Shown here piece by piece: positions 37,630 to 48,539 of a stretch of DNA of 64,000 nt (its first letter is position 1; every line of letters begins with the position of its first letter). Source of the stretch: Bradymonas sediminis (lineage in GTDB: Bacteria > Myxococcota_A > Bradymonadia > Bradymonadales > Bradymonadaceae); the NCBI RefSeq assembly GCF_003258315.1, contig NZ_CP030032.1, positions 3,350,501 to 3,414,500 of the forward strand. The letters are read 5' to 3'. The position numbers were made by a program, and so were the translations under genes. The notes beneath the pieces are model-generated. The model worked only from the letters and a program-made list of their open reading frames with translations. It was not told the DNA's origin and did not search any database.

Positions 37630-38784
37630 TCAGATAATACCGCGCCCCGCCATCAAAGACTTCAGGCGGTCGCGGTTCTGGGCGAGGTCCTCGCGACGCT
37701 TCACCGGCTCAAAGCGCGAGTCATCCCCGGTCGACGGCACCTTCAATATCGCGGTCTTTAGCACCGCCGAAAGCTCCCCGGCGAGTCGCTCGAATTGGAT
37801 GGCCGAGCGCCCGTCCACCGTTTTCTCGACCACAAACCAGGTCAACTCCGCCTGCTCCTCGAGCGCATCCGCGTCGAAAAGAAAGGTATTGGTATTTAGC
37901 AATTGCAGCGCGTCTTTGAGCGACGCGTCCGGCAGCCGAAAATGCTCCACGATCTGGGGCATCCCATCGACCCGCGCGACAAACCCGCCCACCTGGCCGG
38001 GCTTCTTCTGCACCGCCTCCACGCTCATCTGCACCCCGCGCGACGACGCGTCGACGTGCATCCCCACGACCAATGGGTCGAGCGTCGCCAGGATATTGTC
38101 GACATTCGACATCATCAGATATTTGCCGCCGCTGCGACGGAATTCCGCCAGGGCCTCGCGGCGAATCGCGGTCTGAAGATCCCCGTGCCCCGGCGCATAG
38201 AGCGAAACGTTCTGCGCCTCATCGCGGCGAAAAAGTTCGCCCTCCGGCGCCATGCGAAGGCTCACGCTCTGGTTAAAATGAATGATCTGGTCGGTGTTTA
38301 ACCCGAAATTATCATGCGCCCGCAGATGCTGGGCGGTCTTCTCGGCGGTCGCAAAACTATTCATCAAGAGCATGCGCGCGGCCGAGCCGTAGCGACCGAT
38401 ATCGCGCGCCTTTAGCGCCAGAAACGACAGCCCATCGAAGACCTCCACACACCCTTTGACCACGCCGCCAAAACGCGTCGCCATACCGCCGTTCAATACG
38501 ACGATGCCGACCTCGCCGCGCGAGATGGCCGCCTCGCCGAGCGCGATAAACGCGCGTCCCTCGGCGCTATCGCGCCCCGGTAGTTCGCGCACATCTTCGT
38601 CCGCGGGCACCTCAACCTCGCCCCCAAGGCGATTCTTTGATGCGCTGAGCTCTCCGCTCAAATAGGCCTGCCGAAGCGCCATAAATTCTTCGACGTCAAA
38701 ATGATTCGCCTCAAGAACGCCGCGCTGCGCCTCGCTGACCTGCGCCCATAACTCTTCTTCGGATATCTGCTTTGCTGCCGTCAT
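37630..38784 (-). CDS. UDPGP-family nucleotide-sugar pyrophosphorylase
   Basis: 384 residues from ATG 38784, chosen because GGAAG lies just upstream; the frame is open 13 codons further. Motifs of the eukaryotic-type UTP-glucose/UDP-N-acetylglucosamine pyrophosphorylase family: VVLNGGMATRFGG (nucleotide loop, normally LNGGxGTxxG with a Gly at the place of Ala), APGHGDLQTAI, MMSNVDNILA and NTNTFLFD. It probably makes a UDP-sugar for the cell envelope; the sugar cannot be told from sequence. The GMAT replacement of GxGT in the loop is unusual. Confidence 0.85.
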   Translation of the reverse strand: MTAAKQISEEELWAQVSEAQRGVLEANHFDVEEFMALRQAYLSGELSASKNRLGGEVEVPADEDVRELPGRDSAEGRAFIALGEAAISRGEVGIVVLNGGMATRFGGVVKGCVEVFDGLSFLALKARDIGRYGSAARMLLMNSFATAEKTAQHLRAHDNFGLNTDQIIHFNQSVSLRMAPEGELFRRDEAQNVSLYAPGHGDLQTAIRREALAEFRRSGGKYLMMSNVDNILATLDPLVVGMHVDASSRGVQMSVEAVQKKPGQVGGFVARVDGMPQIVEHFRLPDASLKDALQLLNTNTFLFDADALEEQAELTWFVVEKTVDGRSAIQFERLAGELSAVLKTAILKVPSTGDDSRFEPVKRREDLAQNRDRLKSLMAGRGII

Positions 38785-38896
38785 CGTTGCTTCCAATAAA
38801 TTTAAGTTTATTCGTATCGACACTCATCAAACCCATCGAATCAACATCGCCCTCGGGACGATGGGCGATGAACGTAGTCACAACCGCATATAATGC

Positions 38897-38937
38897 AAAG
38901 GTCGCCGAAGCCTTATATTTAGGCTTCGGCGACCTTT
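38897..38937. terminator. Hairpin terminator between two leftward genes
   Basis: 16-bp perfect stem with a 9-base loop (arms 38897-38912 and 38922-38937). It ends the glycine-rich lipoprotein gene, about 40 bases past its stop. T runs are short on the minus strand and longer on the plus strand. Confidence 0.8.
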
Positions 38938-38975
38938 TTATGCACGACGAAGAAATTCGAAGCGACGCGTTAAAC

Positions 38976-40901
38976 TCAGTCGACTTCCATCACCTCCTCC
39001 ACCACCCCGCCCGGCGCACTCCCCGCCGCGCCGGCGCCACCCGCGCCAGCCTGCGCGCTACCCTGCTCATAGCTCACATCCGTCGCGCTCAGCGTCACCC
39101 CGACCGTCGCAACCCCGACGCTATTTCCGCCCAGACCGCCCACACCATCGCCGCCTACGCCACCGTCGCCGCCAAAGCCGCCTTCGCCGCCCCGACCTGC
39201 GTTCGCGCTTTGGGCTGGAGTATTCGCACCACCAGCCGCACCGCTCTCCCCAACACCGCCTTGCCCACCCCCACCGCCGTCGCCACCGATACCCAGCGTG
39301 ATCGCGGTATCGACCACTTCGATCGCCTCGCCGACCACCACGATACCGAAGGAGCTTCCGCCGGGCTGACCGTTCGCGCCCGCTTCGCCGCCGCAGCCGC
39401 CCGCGCCCCCCTGGCCGCCGTTGCCGCCCAATTTCAGGCTCGCGCCGCTCTCGTAATTCCCGCCGGCGCCGCCGCCGCCGCCGCCACCGCCATCGCTGCC
39501 AGCGCCTGGCTCGACGCCCACCGCAGGCGTCCACGCCCCGGCGCTGAACACACCGATCACATCAGCTGCTGGCAGCGCGCCATCGGCCCCCGCGTCACCC
39601 GACGCGCCGGTTGTGCCGTCTGCGCCGTTTCCGGCGGCGCCGTTGCATTTATGTTGACCACCTGCGCCGCCAAGGCCTTCTTGCTCTCCAAGATTCGCCA
39701 AGGCACCGTCCAAACCGGGTGTCGCTTCTCTACCGTTATAACTTGATGTGGTACATGGCTTTTCACTTGAGTTCGCCACGCCACCCGCACCACCTACCGG
39801 AGCCGTACACGCGCGTATTCCTCCCGCCGCGCCCGCCTCACCGTCAGCCGCCGCACCGCCGATGATCTCCGCGTTCTGCACGCGCAACCCCGCCGAGTCG
39901 GTCGCCCGAAGCGCCAGAGTCGACGCGCCCGGGTGATTCTCATTCTCCGCGCCAAAGCCGACGATCGTGATATGATCAACCACGGTCGCGTCGCCGATGC
40001 CGGCCGCCTCCACCGTGACAAACTCATTGGCGCTCGCGTCATAGTCGCCGGGCGCCGCCACGATGCGGCTGACCTCGGTGTCCGGAGCGCGCCCGCTGAA
40101 GTCGGCCACATATCCGCCGTACAGGCTCACCCCGTTTTGCAATGCGACCGCGCCCACATACTCTCCGCCGGCGACCAGCACCGTCGAGCGCCCCTCCTGC
40201 GCCGCCAGCTCGAGCGCCTTGGCCAGCGTCGCCACCGGCTCGCCCGGGAGCAACCCGGCGTTGGCGTCGTCCCCGCTGCTCGCCACGAAAACCGTGTCCT
40301 CCAATATCCCGTCCACCCCGTCGCAATTGCCGTCGACCCCCGCCGCGTCAATCGCGTCCTCCGGGTCGCTCATCTCACACTCGCACCCGTCGGTTGCGTC
40401 GCCGTTAAAGTCGACAAACCCCTCAAGGCACGCGCTCTCATCAATCCCGCAACTGGGCGCCTGCTCGCCCGCCACGCACACCGGCGCCCGATTGGTGGCG
40501 TCCGACTCGCACACCGTCCCGCACGCCCCGCAATTGTCGGCGTCGGCCGCCAGATCGACCTCACAGCCATCCGACGCGTCCCCGTTGCAATCGGCGTAGC
40601 CCTCATCACACGTATATTCACAGGTCTTCGTCGCGCTATCGCAGGTCCCCGCCTGGTGTGTGCCGCCGGCGCAGTCCGCGTCGACCTCGCACAGGGCGTT
40701 GGTGGTATCCGGCTCGGTCTCGGCGTCGGTGGTGTTGGAGTCAACGTCGGAGTCAACGTCGGACTCAACGTCGTGACCGGCATCCGCGATATCACCGGCG
40801 TCGTTTTTTAATTCCGAACCAGTGTCCTTCTCGTCGTCAGAGCAAGCCGGGAGCGAAAGCAGCACAAGCGCACAGAAAATATAGAGTGATTTACGATACA
40901 T
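38976..40901 (-). CDS. Glycine-rich lipoprotein with Cys-rich and DUF1565-like beta-helix region
   Basis: 641 residues from ATG 40901; the longer frame to 40982 adds an unlikely Cys/Tyr segment. Signal peptide with a good lipobox (LLSLPAC, Cys20). An acidic Asp/Glu/Thr linker follows (to about 80), then Cys-rich repeats (DADCAGGTH, DGCEVDLA, NCGACG; about 70-190). A DUF1565-like segment comes next (DTVFVASSGDDANAG...PVATLAKALELA, about 210-245), then right-handed beta-helix-like strands. The last 270 residues are a Gly/Ala-rich region. It is probably a surface or outer-membrane lipoprotein; the function is unknown. Its composition is extremely biased. Confidence 0.85.
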   Translation of the reverse strand: MYRKSLYIFCALVLLSLPACSDDEKDTGSELKNDAGDIADAGHDVESDVDSDVDSNTTDAETEPDTTNALCEVDADCAGGTHQAGTCDSATKTCEYTCDEGYADCNGDASDGCEVDLAADADNCGACGTVCESDATNRAPVCVAGEQAPSCGIDESACLEGFVDFNGDATDGCECEMSDPEDAIDAAGVDGNCDGVDGILEDTVFVASSGDDANAGLLPGEPVATLAKALELAAQEGRSTVLVAGGEYVGAVALQNGVSLYGGYVADFSGRAPDTEVSRIVAAPGDYDASANEFVTVEAAGIGDATVVDHITIVGFGAENENHPGASTLALRATDSAGLRVQNAEIIGGAAADGEAGAAGGIRACTAPVGGAGGVANSSEKPCTTSSYNGREATPGLDGALANLGEQEGLGGAGGQHKCNGAAGNGADGTTGASGDAGADGALPAADVIGVFSAGAWTPAVGVEPGAGSDGGGGGGGGAGGNYESGASLKLGGNGGQGGAGGCGGEAGANGQPGGSSFGIVVVGEAIEVVDTAITLGIGGDGGGGGQGGVGESGAAGGANTPAQSANAGRGGEGGFGGDGGVGGDGVGGLGGNSVGVATVGVTLSATDVSYEQGSAQAGAGGAGAAGSAPGGVVEEVMEVD

Positions 40902-41430
40902 GATTAGAGCCCCATTTTGATTATTTTTGACAATCCATTCCGAATAACAACAATGATATTTCGCCCCGCCAAACCCGCCCACGGACCGTTAGAGACTTCA
41001 GCGACGACCGACTACGGCGGATGAAGAGTTCCGCAGTCCCTGTCACTAAAAGCGTGCGCACACCCTAAAGTCATCGATGACTCCATGCTTAATTAGGTTT
41101 CGGTTGCTGCCGTCTCACCCCAGGTCATACCGCAAGCTTATTTCCCTAAAAAAACGGTCCCCAGCTGCCCCATCGAATGGGCAACTGAGCGAAAACTGGG
41201 CAGAGCAAAGCAGTTGGCATGACAACTTCAACGTCATGAAACTCATCAAGAATAGAAAAATCCTACCCCGATACTGTCGAGCAAAGTGTGCCCCAAATTT
41301 AGTAGATGTGACGGAGAGCGTCAAATCGGATCAAGTCAGAGTCAAGAGCGGAAGCGTCCTCCAGCGATAGACAGGTGCACCCGCGCTCTAAACACCGCGC
41401 AGGCGGTTTGAAGGGGAGAAAACGCACGCA
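40902..41430. other. Intergenic region with no supported gene
   Basis: About 530 bases, lower in GC than the surroundings. It contains the promoter side of the leftward glycine-rich lipoprotein gene. A 97-codon plus-strand open frame (41077-41370) has no ribosome site, odd composition and no family, so I do not call it. No repeat is obvious apart from an ATTAGGTT octamer at 41091-41098 that recurs elsewhere. Confidence 0.5.
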
Positions 41431-41467
41431 AAAACAAAAAACCGCGAACCATATCCATGATTCGCGG
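41431..41467 (-). terminator. Rho-independent terminator of the prkA-yeaH-spoVR-fur operon
   Basis: 7-bp stem (arms 41442-41448 and 41461-41467) with a 12-base loop that can extend inward. It is followed on the minus strand by a T-rich tract (A-rich on the plus strand, 41431-41441). It lies about 25 bases past the Fur-family gene. Confidence 0.85.
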
Positions 41468-41492
41468 CTCTTAAAATATTATTAAAAAATCA

Positions 41493-42026
41493 TTAATGCT
41501 GGCAGGATTTGCATCGGCCACGCAACCAGACGGTCGCCTGGGTGACGCGAAAGTCGGGGTTCGCGCCCTCAAAGGCTTCGGCATCGGCGATCAAATCATC
41601 CAGGGCGCCTGGCTTCAAAAAGACGTCGAAAATATCGCCACACCCGTCGCAGAGCGCATGGTGGTGCGGCACCACCGTCGGGTCAAAATAGGTCTGCCCG
41701 TCATGAGCCGTAACGCGCGTGAGCAGGCCAATCTCTTCGAGCAATTCCAGCGTATTATAGACGGTCGCCAGCGACAGACTCGGCACGACATCATCGAGGG
41801 TGGCGAAGACCTGTTGGGGCGTGAGGTGCCCGGCGCCGTCGTGGAATATCTCTAAGATCGCGCGGCGCTGCGGCGTCAGGCGAAAGCCCGCATCCTTCAA
41901 GCGCTGCAAACTCTCATCGAGCCCGGTGCATTCGGCTCCCGACACGCCCTCTTCTGAAGACGCGCCCTTCGAATCCTGATGCTCCGCCGAAAGACCAGCG
42001 CTGCCTATATGCGTTATGCTTGCCAT
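41493..42026 (-). CDS. Fur-superfamily metalloregulator, PerR-like
   Basis: 177 residues from ATG 42026. A disordered 34-residue N-terminal extension is followed by the winged-helix domain (FRLTPQRRAILEIF, SLATVYNTLELLEEIGL). The metal site DPTVVPHHHALC...DIFDV has Asp where PerR has Asp85 and Asp104, and the His residues of PerR, rather than the Glu of Fur. CDGC and CKSC supply a structural zinc. It therefore probably senses peroxide by metal-catalysed oxidation, though Fur-type iron sensing cannot be excluded. It lies 55 bases after spoVR in the same direction and before a terminator, so it is the end of that stress operon. Confidence 0.88.
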   Translation of the reverse strand: MASITHIGSAGLSAEHQDSKGASSEEGVSGAECTGLDESLQRLKDAGFRLTPQRRAILEIFHDGAGHLTPQQVFATLDDVVPSLSLATVYNTLELLEEIGLLTRVTAHDGQTYFDPTVVPHHHALCDGCGDIFDVFLKPGALDDLIADAEAFEGANPDFRVTQATVWLRGRCKSCQH

Positions 42027-42081
42027 AATTACCGCTTCTAAACTGCTATATACGCCCGACAAAGGCAGGGTTGCGCCCCGG

Positions 42082-44796
42082 CTAGATCGGCTCGTAATCA
42101 AAAGGCGAATCGCGATGCTCCGTGCCGTCATAGCTCAGCAACGTGCCGCGATCCTCTGAAATTGTCTCGATATTGACCGGACGCTTCCACACCCGATGCA
42201 ACGCCTCAAGCACGCCCTGGGCGTAATCGAAGCGAAGCGGCGTGCCGTCAAACTTGTGGTGGAGCAGCAACTCGCCGCGATTCTTAAAGTTGCCGTCCTT
42301 CACGTAAATGAAGGGTTGACCAAAATTTGTCAACTGCGTCAACAACTTCTCTTTGACCTCGCGGAACTCGCGACTCTCGATCTCCCAATTACCCGATTTG
42401 CGATTATAACCGAAGGTGAACATCTTATTTTCGCGCGCGAACTCCTCGGTCAGGAACTCATCGATAAAGGTCACGTCATTATAGATCTTTCGAACCTCGA
42501 AGATCTTATCGCGCCCCATCCCCAACTCGCGGTCCCAATTCACCTTGCGCTCAAGGTCATCGACCTCTCGCCATTCCTTGCCAAATTTCCCCCGATTCCA
42601 ACGGTCCTCGATATCCCGATACAGCGCCACGCCCAATTTATAGGGGTTAAATTGCCCGGGCGCCGAATACATGACCTTCGAGTTAATATCGGCAAAGTCG
42701 ATGATCTCGGAGTCCTTCAGGACTCTCTCGGTCAGGATTTTTGAGTGCCAATAGGAGTTGTGATTGACGAAACCGCCTGCCGCATAGCGATGCGTCTCGC
42801 GCACCGAAATATCATAAACATCCTCATGCCCGGCTTCGACGCTGACGACTTCGTCGCACCACGACTCCGCCTTAAACCATTTGTGCTCACAGATATATGA
42901 GGCCAGGGCTGCTGACTTTCGCTTGAGATCAAAGCCAATCGCGTCGGCGAATACACCGGCGGATTTCCCCGTAATATGAATGTGCCAGCAACCATCCACT
43001 TGCTCGCGGCGTCGACTCAGGATGCCGAAATTGAGCAGCAATAGTTGAACCTGCTCACTCATGACTTCACTGGAAGTGCTAAGAATCACTCCCTGTTTGC
43101 CGGCATAACCGTCCGCGTCAAAAAGGCCGCGCAAAAAGGCGCTAACGACCGCTTTGGGGGAACGAAGAATGACCTCCGGAATCCTCTTTTCGGAGGCACT
43201 CGCTCCATCGGTCAATCCGAGCGCATCAGTTAACCATTCCGAGAGGTTTTCGGCATGAAAGAGCACACGCCATCGCCCCTCGTCCTTTTTGATGACCGCA
43301 GGGATTCCGAAAAGTTCGCGCCCCATCTCGGCGAATCGCAGGGCATGCCCATGGTCGCCACTGGTAAAGCCGAGGTTGCGCTTGACCCGGCTGATATGGC
43401 CGGCCCCGACCAGCCCACCCAGAAAACAGCCCAGCTCACAGGTAACGGTCGCGGGGATACAAACCGCTCGGCGCTTATTGACGGATTGCGGAAGGGCTTG
43501 ATTCTCGGGCGAGTCGTAGAGTTCGAGCGCTGCCTCGACCGCGCTGGAGCGACGAATATTCGCGCTACCTCGGTATCGGAGCACCGTGCTCAGCGAAACA
43601 TCGGCAGATTCTGCAACATCCTGCAGACTACACCGCGCCGGCGCGCTCCACTCCAGCTCAACTTGCTTCTCAGGCCATAACCCTGCCCCGCCGGAAACCA
43701 GAATCTCATCGCCTTGCTGAATCTCATCGAGGCGCGTCCAGGTTTCGCCATCGGCCTTCAGAATGCGATGATTATTCGACCCGGTCAGCCGCAATCCGCG
43801 ACGCGTGCGCAGCGTAATCGTCTCATGATTGGGGATGATATTATAATCGTAGACATCCTGGGGTTGGTCGCCGTCGGAGACGACCTTGAGGCGACCAGTC
43901 ACCAACTCTTCCATGGTCACCAAACCATCGGAGGTAAAGACCCGCGTGTCCGCTGCCACGCAGGCCCATCCTTCGTTCATGATCTTCGTCTGCCCCTGGG
44001 GGGCGAAATAATAAGCCTCTTCGCGGATGATCGACAGGATATCGGCCTCCCAACCCTCGAGCGGCGCGTTCTCCAGCAAGAACTTCATGACGTCGCGCTG
44101 CGGCTCACGCGGGAAGTTTTTGCGCCGCGCGTCCTCCTCCTCCATCTTGCGCTTCTGCTGCTCGATATAGCTGGACGGGTTAATATACTCGTCCATATAG
44201 TCCTTCGCCTTAAACTTGGGCACCTCGCGCGCGCGCAGATCGTCGCTCTCTTCGGGCTCTTCCGGGCTCTCGCGCTCGATAAAGGGACTATAATAATCGA
44301 TTAGATTATCCAGCGACAAACAGGTGTCGATAAAGTCTTCGACCTTTTCGATCCCGCGACGGTCCAGATGACGGCGCACCCGCGCGCCGTGATTGGCCAT
44401 CTTGTCGACCATCTTCCGGTCGGTTTTGGAGAAATAATAGTTATTCTTGAAGAAATCGACGTGCCCGTAGACGTGCGCGATCACCGTCTTTTGGTCGACG
44501 AGATTATTGCCCTCCAACAGATAGGCATAAGACGGGTCATTATTGATGACCATCTCGTAGATCTTCGACAGCCCGTATTCGGCGCTTTTGGAGAGTTGCT
44601 CGTACTCCATCCCAAAGCGCCAATGCGGATAGCGCGTCGGGAACCCGCCATAGGCGGCCAACTCGTTGATCTGTTTATAGTCGACCATCTCGAAGACAGT
44701 CTCGAAGAAATCAAGCCCGTATTCGTTCTCAGCGACGTCGCGAATATGCTCGATGATTTCACGCAAATGCAGCGGCAGTGTTCGGATAGTTCGCAT
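42082..44796 (-). CDS. spoVR: SpoVR family protein interrupted by an in-frame intein
   Basis: 904 residues, of which 502 are SpoVR (usual family length about 500). The N-extein is residues 1-278 (HLREIIEHIRDVAENEYGLDFFETVFEMVDY, split here only for naming; motifs GGFPTRYPHW and IAHVYGHVDFFKNN) and the C-extein is 681-904. The break falls inside the conserved family motif MNEGWA/SYWHSK. SpoVR was first seen in Bacillus spore cortex formation but is common in non-spore formers in operons with prkA and yeaH, linked to stress and stationary phase. It starts 5 bases after the yeaH stop. Function depends on splicing, described with the intein. Confidence 0.95.
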   Translation of the reverse strand: MRTIRTLPLHLREIIEHIRDVAENEYGLDFFETVFEMVDYKQINELAAYGGFPTRYPHWRFGMEYEQLSKSAEYGLSKIYEMVINNDPSYAYLLEGNNLVDQKTVIAHVYGHVDFFKNNYYFSKTDRKMVDKMANHGARVRRHLDRRGIEKVEDFIDTCLSLDNLIDYYSPFIERESPEEPEESDDLRAREVPKFKAKDYMDEYINPSSYIEQQKRKMEEEDARRKNFPREPQRDVMKFLLENAPLEGWEADILSIIREEAYYFAPQGQTKIMNEGWACVAADTRVFTSDGLVTMEELVTGRLKVVSDGDQPQDVYDYNIIPNHETITLRTRRGLRLTGSNNHRILKADGETWTRLDEIQQGDEILVSGGAGLWPEKQVELEWSAPARCSLQDVAESADVSLSTVLRYRGSANIRRSSAVEAALELYDSPENQALPQSVNKRRAVCIPATVTCELGCFLGGLVGAGHISRVKRNLGFTSGDHGHALRFAEMGRELFGIPAVIKKDEGRWRVLFHAENLSEWLTDALGLTDGASASEKRIPEVILRSPKAVVSAFLRGLFDADGYAGKQGVILSTSSEVMSEQVQLLLLNFGILSRRREQVDGCWHIHITGKSAGVFADAIGFDLKRKSAALASYICEHKWFKAESWCDEVVSVEAGHEDVYDISVRETHRYAAGGFVNHNSYWHSKILTERVLKDSEIIDFADINSKVMYSAPGQFNPYKLGVALYRDIEDRWNRGKFGKEWREVDDLERKVNWDRELGMGRDKIFEVRKIYNDVTFIDEFLTEEFARENKMFTFGYNRKSGNWEIESREFREVKEKLLTQLTNFGQPFIYVKDGNFKNRGELLLHHKFDGTPLRFDYAQGVLEALHRVWKRPVNIETISEDRGTLLSYDGTEHRDSPFDYEPI
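42757..43962 (-). other. Intein in SpoVR (LAGLIDADG-bearing, 402 residues)
   Basis: In-frame insertion covering residues 279-680. Block A starts with Cys279 (CVAADTRVFTSDGLVTMEEL), a B-like motif GSNNHRIL carries His343, and the end VNHN has penultimate His679 and Asn680. The +1 residue is Ser681, so cleavage chemistry is complete. Removal rejoins MNEGWA to SYWHSK, the uninterrupted family sequence. The middle holds two LAGLIDADG-like motifs: GCFLGGLVGAGHI (about 455-468) and FLRGLFDADGYA (about 554-565). The first has Gly where the catalytic Asp belongs, so homing endonuclease activity is doubtful. A LacI-like helix-turn-helix (about 389-420) lies between the two halves. Confidence 0.95.
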
Positions 44797-44801
44797 GGAA
44801 T

Positions 44802-45917
44802 TTAAAGACCTTTTCCCAGGAATTCTTTAATCGAATCGTAGATCGCCTCTCTATTCTTAATCTCGGAGAGAATGACCTCGTCGTCCCCGCCGAATCGCTC
44901 GCTTAGGTCCTTGATGAACTGCCCGGACCCGTAGGGCGACTCTACCTGCCCGTAGCAAAACATATTCGAGCGCGGGATGATCCCCTCGCTCAAGATCTTC
45001 AGGCACTCTCCGGTGTCATCGACCGACCAGTTGTCGCCGTCGGAGAAGTGGAAGGGATAGACATTCCACTCCTCGGGCGGATACTCCTTCTCCAAAATCT
45101 TCAGGCATAATTTATAGGCGCTTGAGATCATCGTGCCGCCGGATTCCCGCGTATGGAAAAACGTGTCGCGGTCAACCTCTTTGGCGGTCGCGTCATGGAT
45201 AATATAACGACTCTCGATCCCCTTATATTGGCTGCGAAGCCAGGTATCGATCCAAAAGGATTCGATGCGCACCATCTCTTTTTGCTCGTCGCCCATCGAA
45301 CCCGACACGTCCATCATATAGATGATGACCGCGTTCGACTCCGGCAGCTCCGTCTCTTTCCATGAGCGGTAGCGCATATCCTCTTTGATCGGCACGATGA
45401 CCGGGTTATCCGGGTCATAGTCGCCGAGCGAGAGCTGGCGTTTGAGCGCCTGTTTATAGGACTCCTTAAAGTGGCGCAGACTCTCCGGGCCGGTCATGCG
45501 CAGGCCGCTATATTTCTGGCGGATCGTCTCGACCCGCTTCTTTCCGCGCGGCTCGATATTGGGTAATTCGAGCTCTTCGCCCATGATCTCGGCGAGCTCG
45601 TCGAGGGAGACGTCGACGTCGAGTCCGTGCTCACCGGCTTCGTTGCCGGCCTCTTTGCCCTCGCCCTCTTCCCCTTCGCCCTCGCCCAGGACATCGCCGG
45701 GCTCGCCTTCGCCCTGGCCAACGCCCCCGGTATTCTTCGAGCCATAGCGAAAACGCGGGATATCGATGCGCGGAATGGGCACCTTGACCACATCCTTGCC
45801 CTGCTTCCCCGTCAACTCACCCTGGCTCATATATTTGCGCAGGTTGCGTTTGATCTTACCGCGCACGATCTGCTTAAAGCGGCGATGATCTTGCTGGATT
45901 TTATTGAGTTCAGTCAT
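44802..45917 (-). CDS. yeaH: YeaH/YhbH family protein (DUF444)
   Basis: 371 residues. DUF444 proteins are VWA-like: here MDVSGSM with the MIDAS pattern (DxSxS) near residue 208, an acidic linker rich in Glu/Gly (about 70-90), and the C-terminal [10 protein letters not shown] block. It is about 122 bases downstream of prkA and 5 bases before spoVR; the same three-gene order is known in Gammaproteobacteria, where yeaG-yeaH is induced by nitrogen and stationary stress. It probably works with PrkA. Function at molecular level is not established. Confidence 0.93.
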   Translation of the reverse strand: MTELNKIQQDHRRFKQIVRGKIKRNLRKYMSQGELTGKQGKDVVKVPIPRIDIPRFRYGSKNTGGVGQGEGEPGDVLGEGEGEEGEGKEAGNEAGEHGLDVDVSLDELAEIMGEELELPNIEPRGKKRVETIRQKYSGLRMTGPESLRHFKESYKQALKRQLSLGDYDPDNPVIVPIKEDMRYRSWKETELPESNAVIIYMMDVSGSMGDEQKEMVRIESFWIDTWLRSQYKGIESRYIIHDATAKEVDRDTFFHTRESGGTMISSAYKLCLKILEKEYPPEEWNVYPFHFSDGDNWSVDDTGECLKILSEGIIPRSNMFCYGQVESPYGSGQFIKDLSERFGGDDEVILSEIKNREAIYDSIKEFLGKGL

Positions 45918-46039
45918 ACGTATCTTTGTCTTCTTGACGGGCTGATATCAATGGAGAACGCGCCCCCACGCAACACACCTGAGCACCGCGGGCGGAGCGA
46001 CCGCCTGGGCCGCCCCGCCAACGTCAAAGCTGCGATGCG

Positions 46040-48103
<2,064 letters not shown>

Positions 48104-48539
48104 ATACAGTCTCTCCTGGAACTTCGACCGGGCTCTAATTGGCGAAACAACTCATCAAATATTGTGTATTTGCGGACCCTGAATCCCACCCCAAATCTGC
48201 GCTTGCTCATCGCAAGGGAGGCCGCGTCGGATGGTAAATCAGAGCCCTGAATCTCACTTTTCGCGCTTGCAGGTTCTTTCGGCCCCACGGTAGTTAAACG
48301 TCCACCGCCGGACGATTCATTCCCGCGCGCTCGGGGTTCTAGAATCAGTGCCCATCAACGTGTGCTCGGGCGCCCAAAAGTCAATATTTTCTCTGCGTTC
48401 TCTATTCATACTTGTTATCGCGTGTAGTCTGCAAGTCGGGACAACTCCTTTTAGACAAAAGACAATCGCGCCCGCGACGTTTTTTGAGCGCGACACCGAT
48501 ATGGGGCCAAAATCTTGCAGGAAACTCAGGGAGTGATTT
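48104..48539. other. Promoter region between prkA and nth
   Basis: 436 bases between divergent genes. It carries the prkA ribosome site at its left end and GGGAG before nth at its right end. A TTCTAGAATC segment (48336-48345) and mixed AT-rich stretches (48379-48420) could form promoters, but I cannot define -35/-10 boxes. No RNA gene or repeat is evident. Confidence 0.45.

Noticed and set aside
41077-41370. 97-codon plus-strand open frame in the gap before the Fur-family terminator
   Set aside because: No ribosome site, odd composition, no family and no neighbours in the same direction. Treated as noncoding.
42757-43962. Insertion sequence or frameshifted mobile gene within spoVR
   Set aside because: The insert is fully in frame, has no terminal inverted repeats or target duplication, and carries complete intein splice residues.
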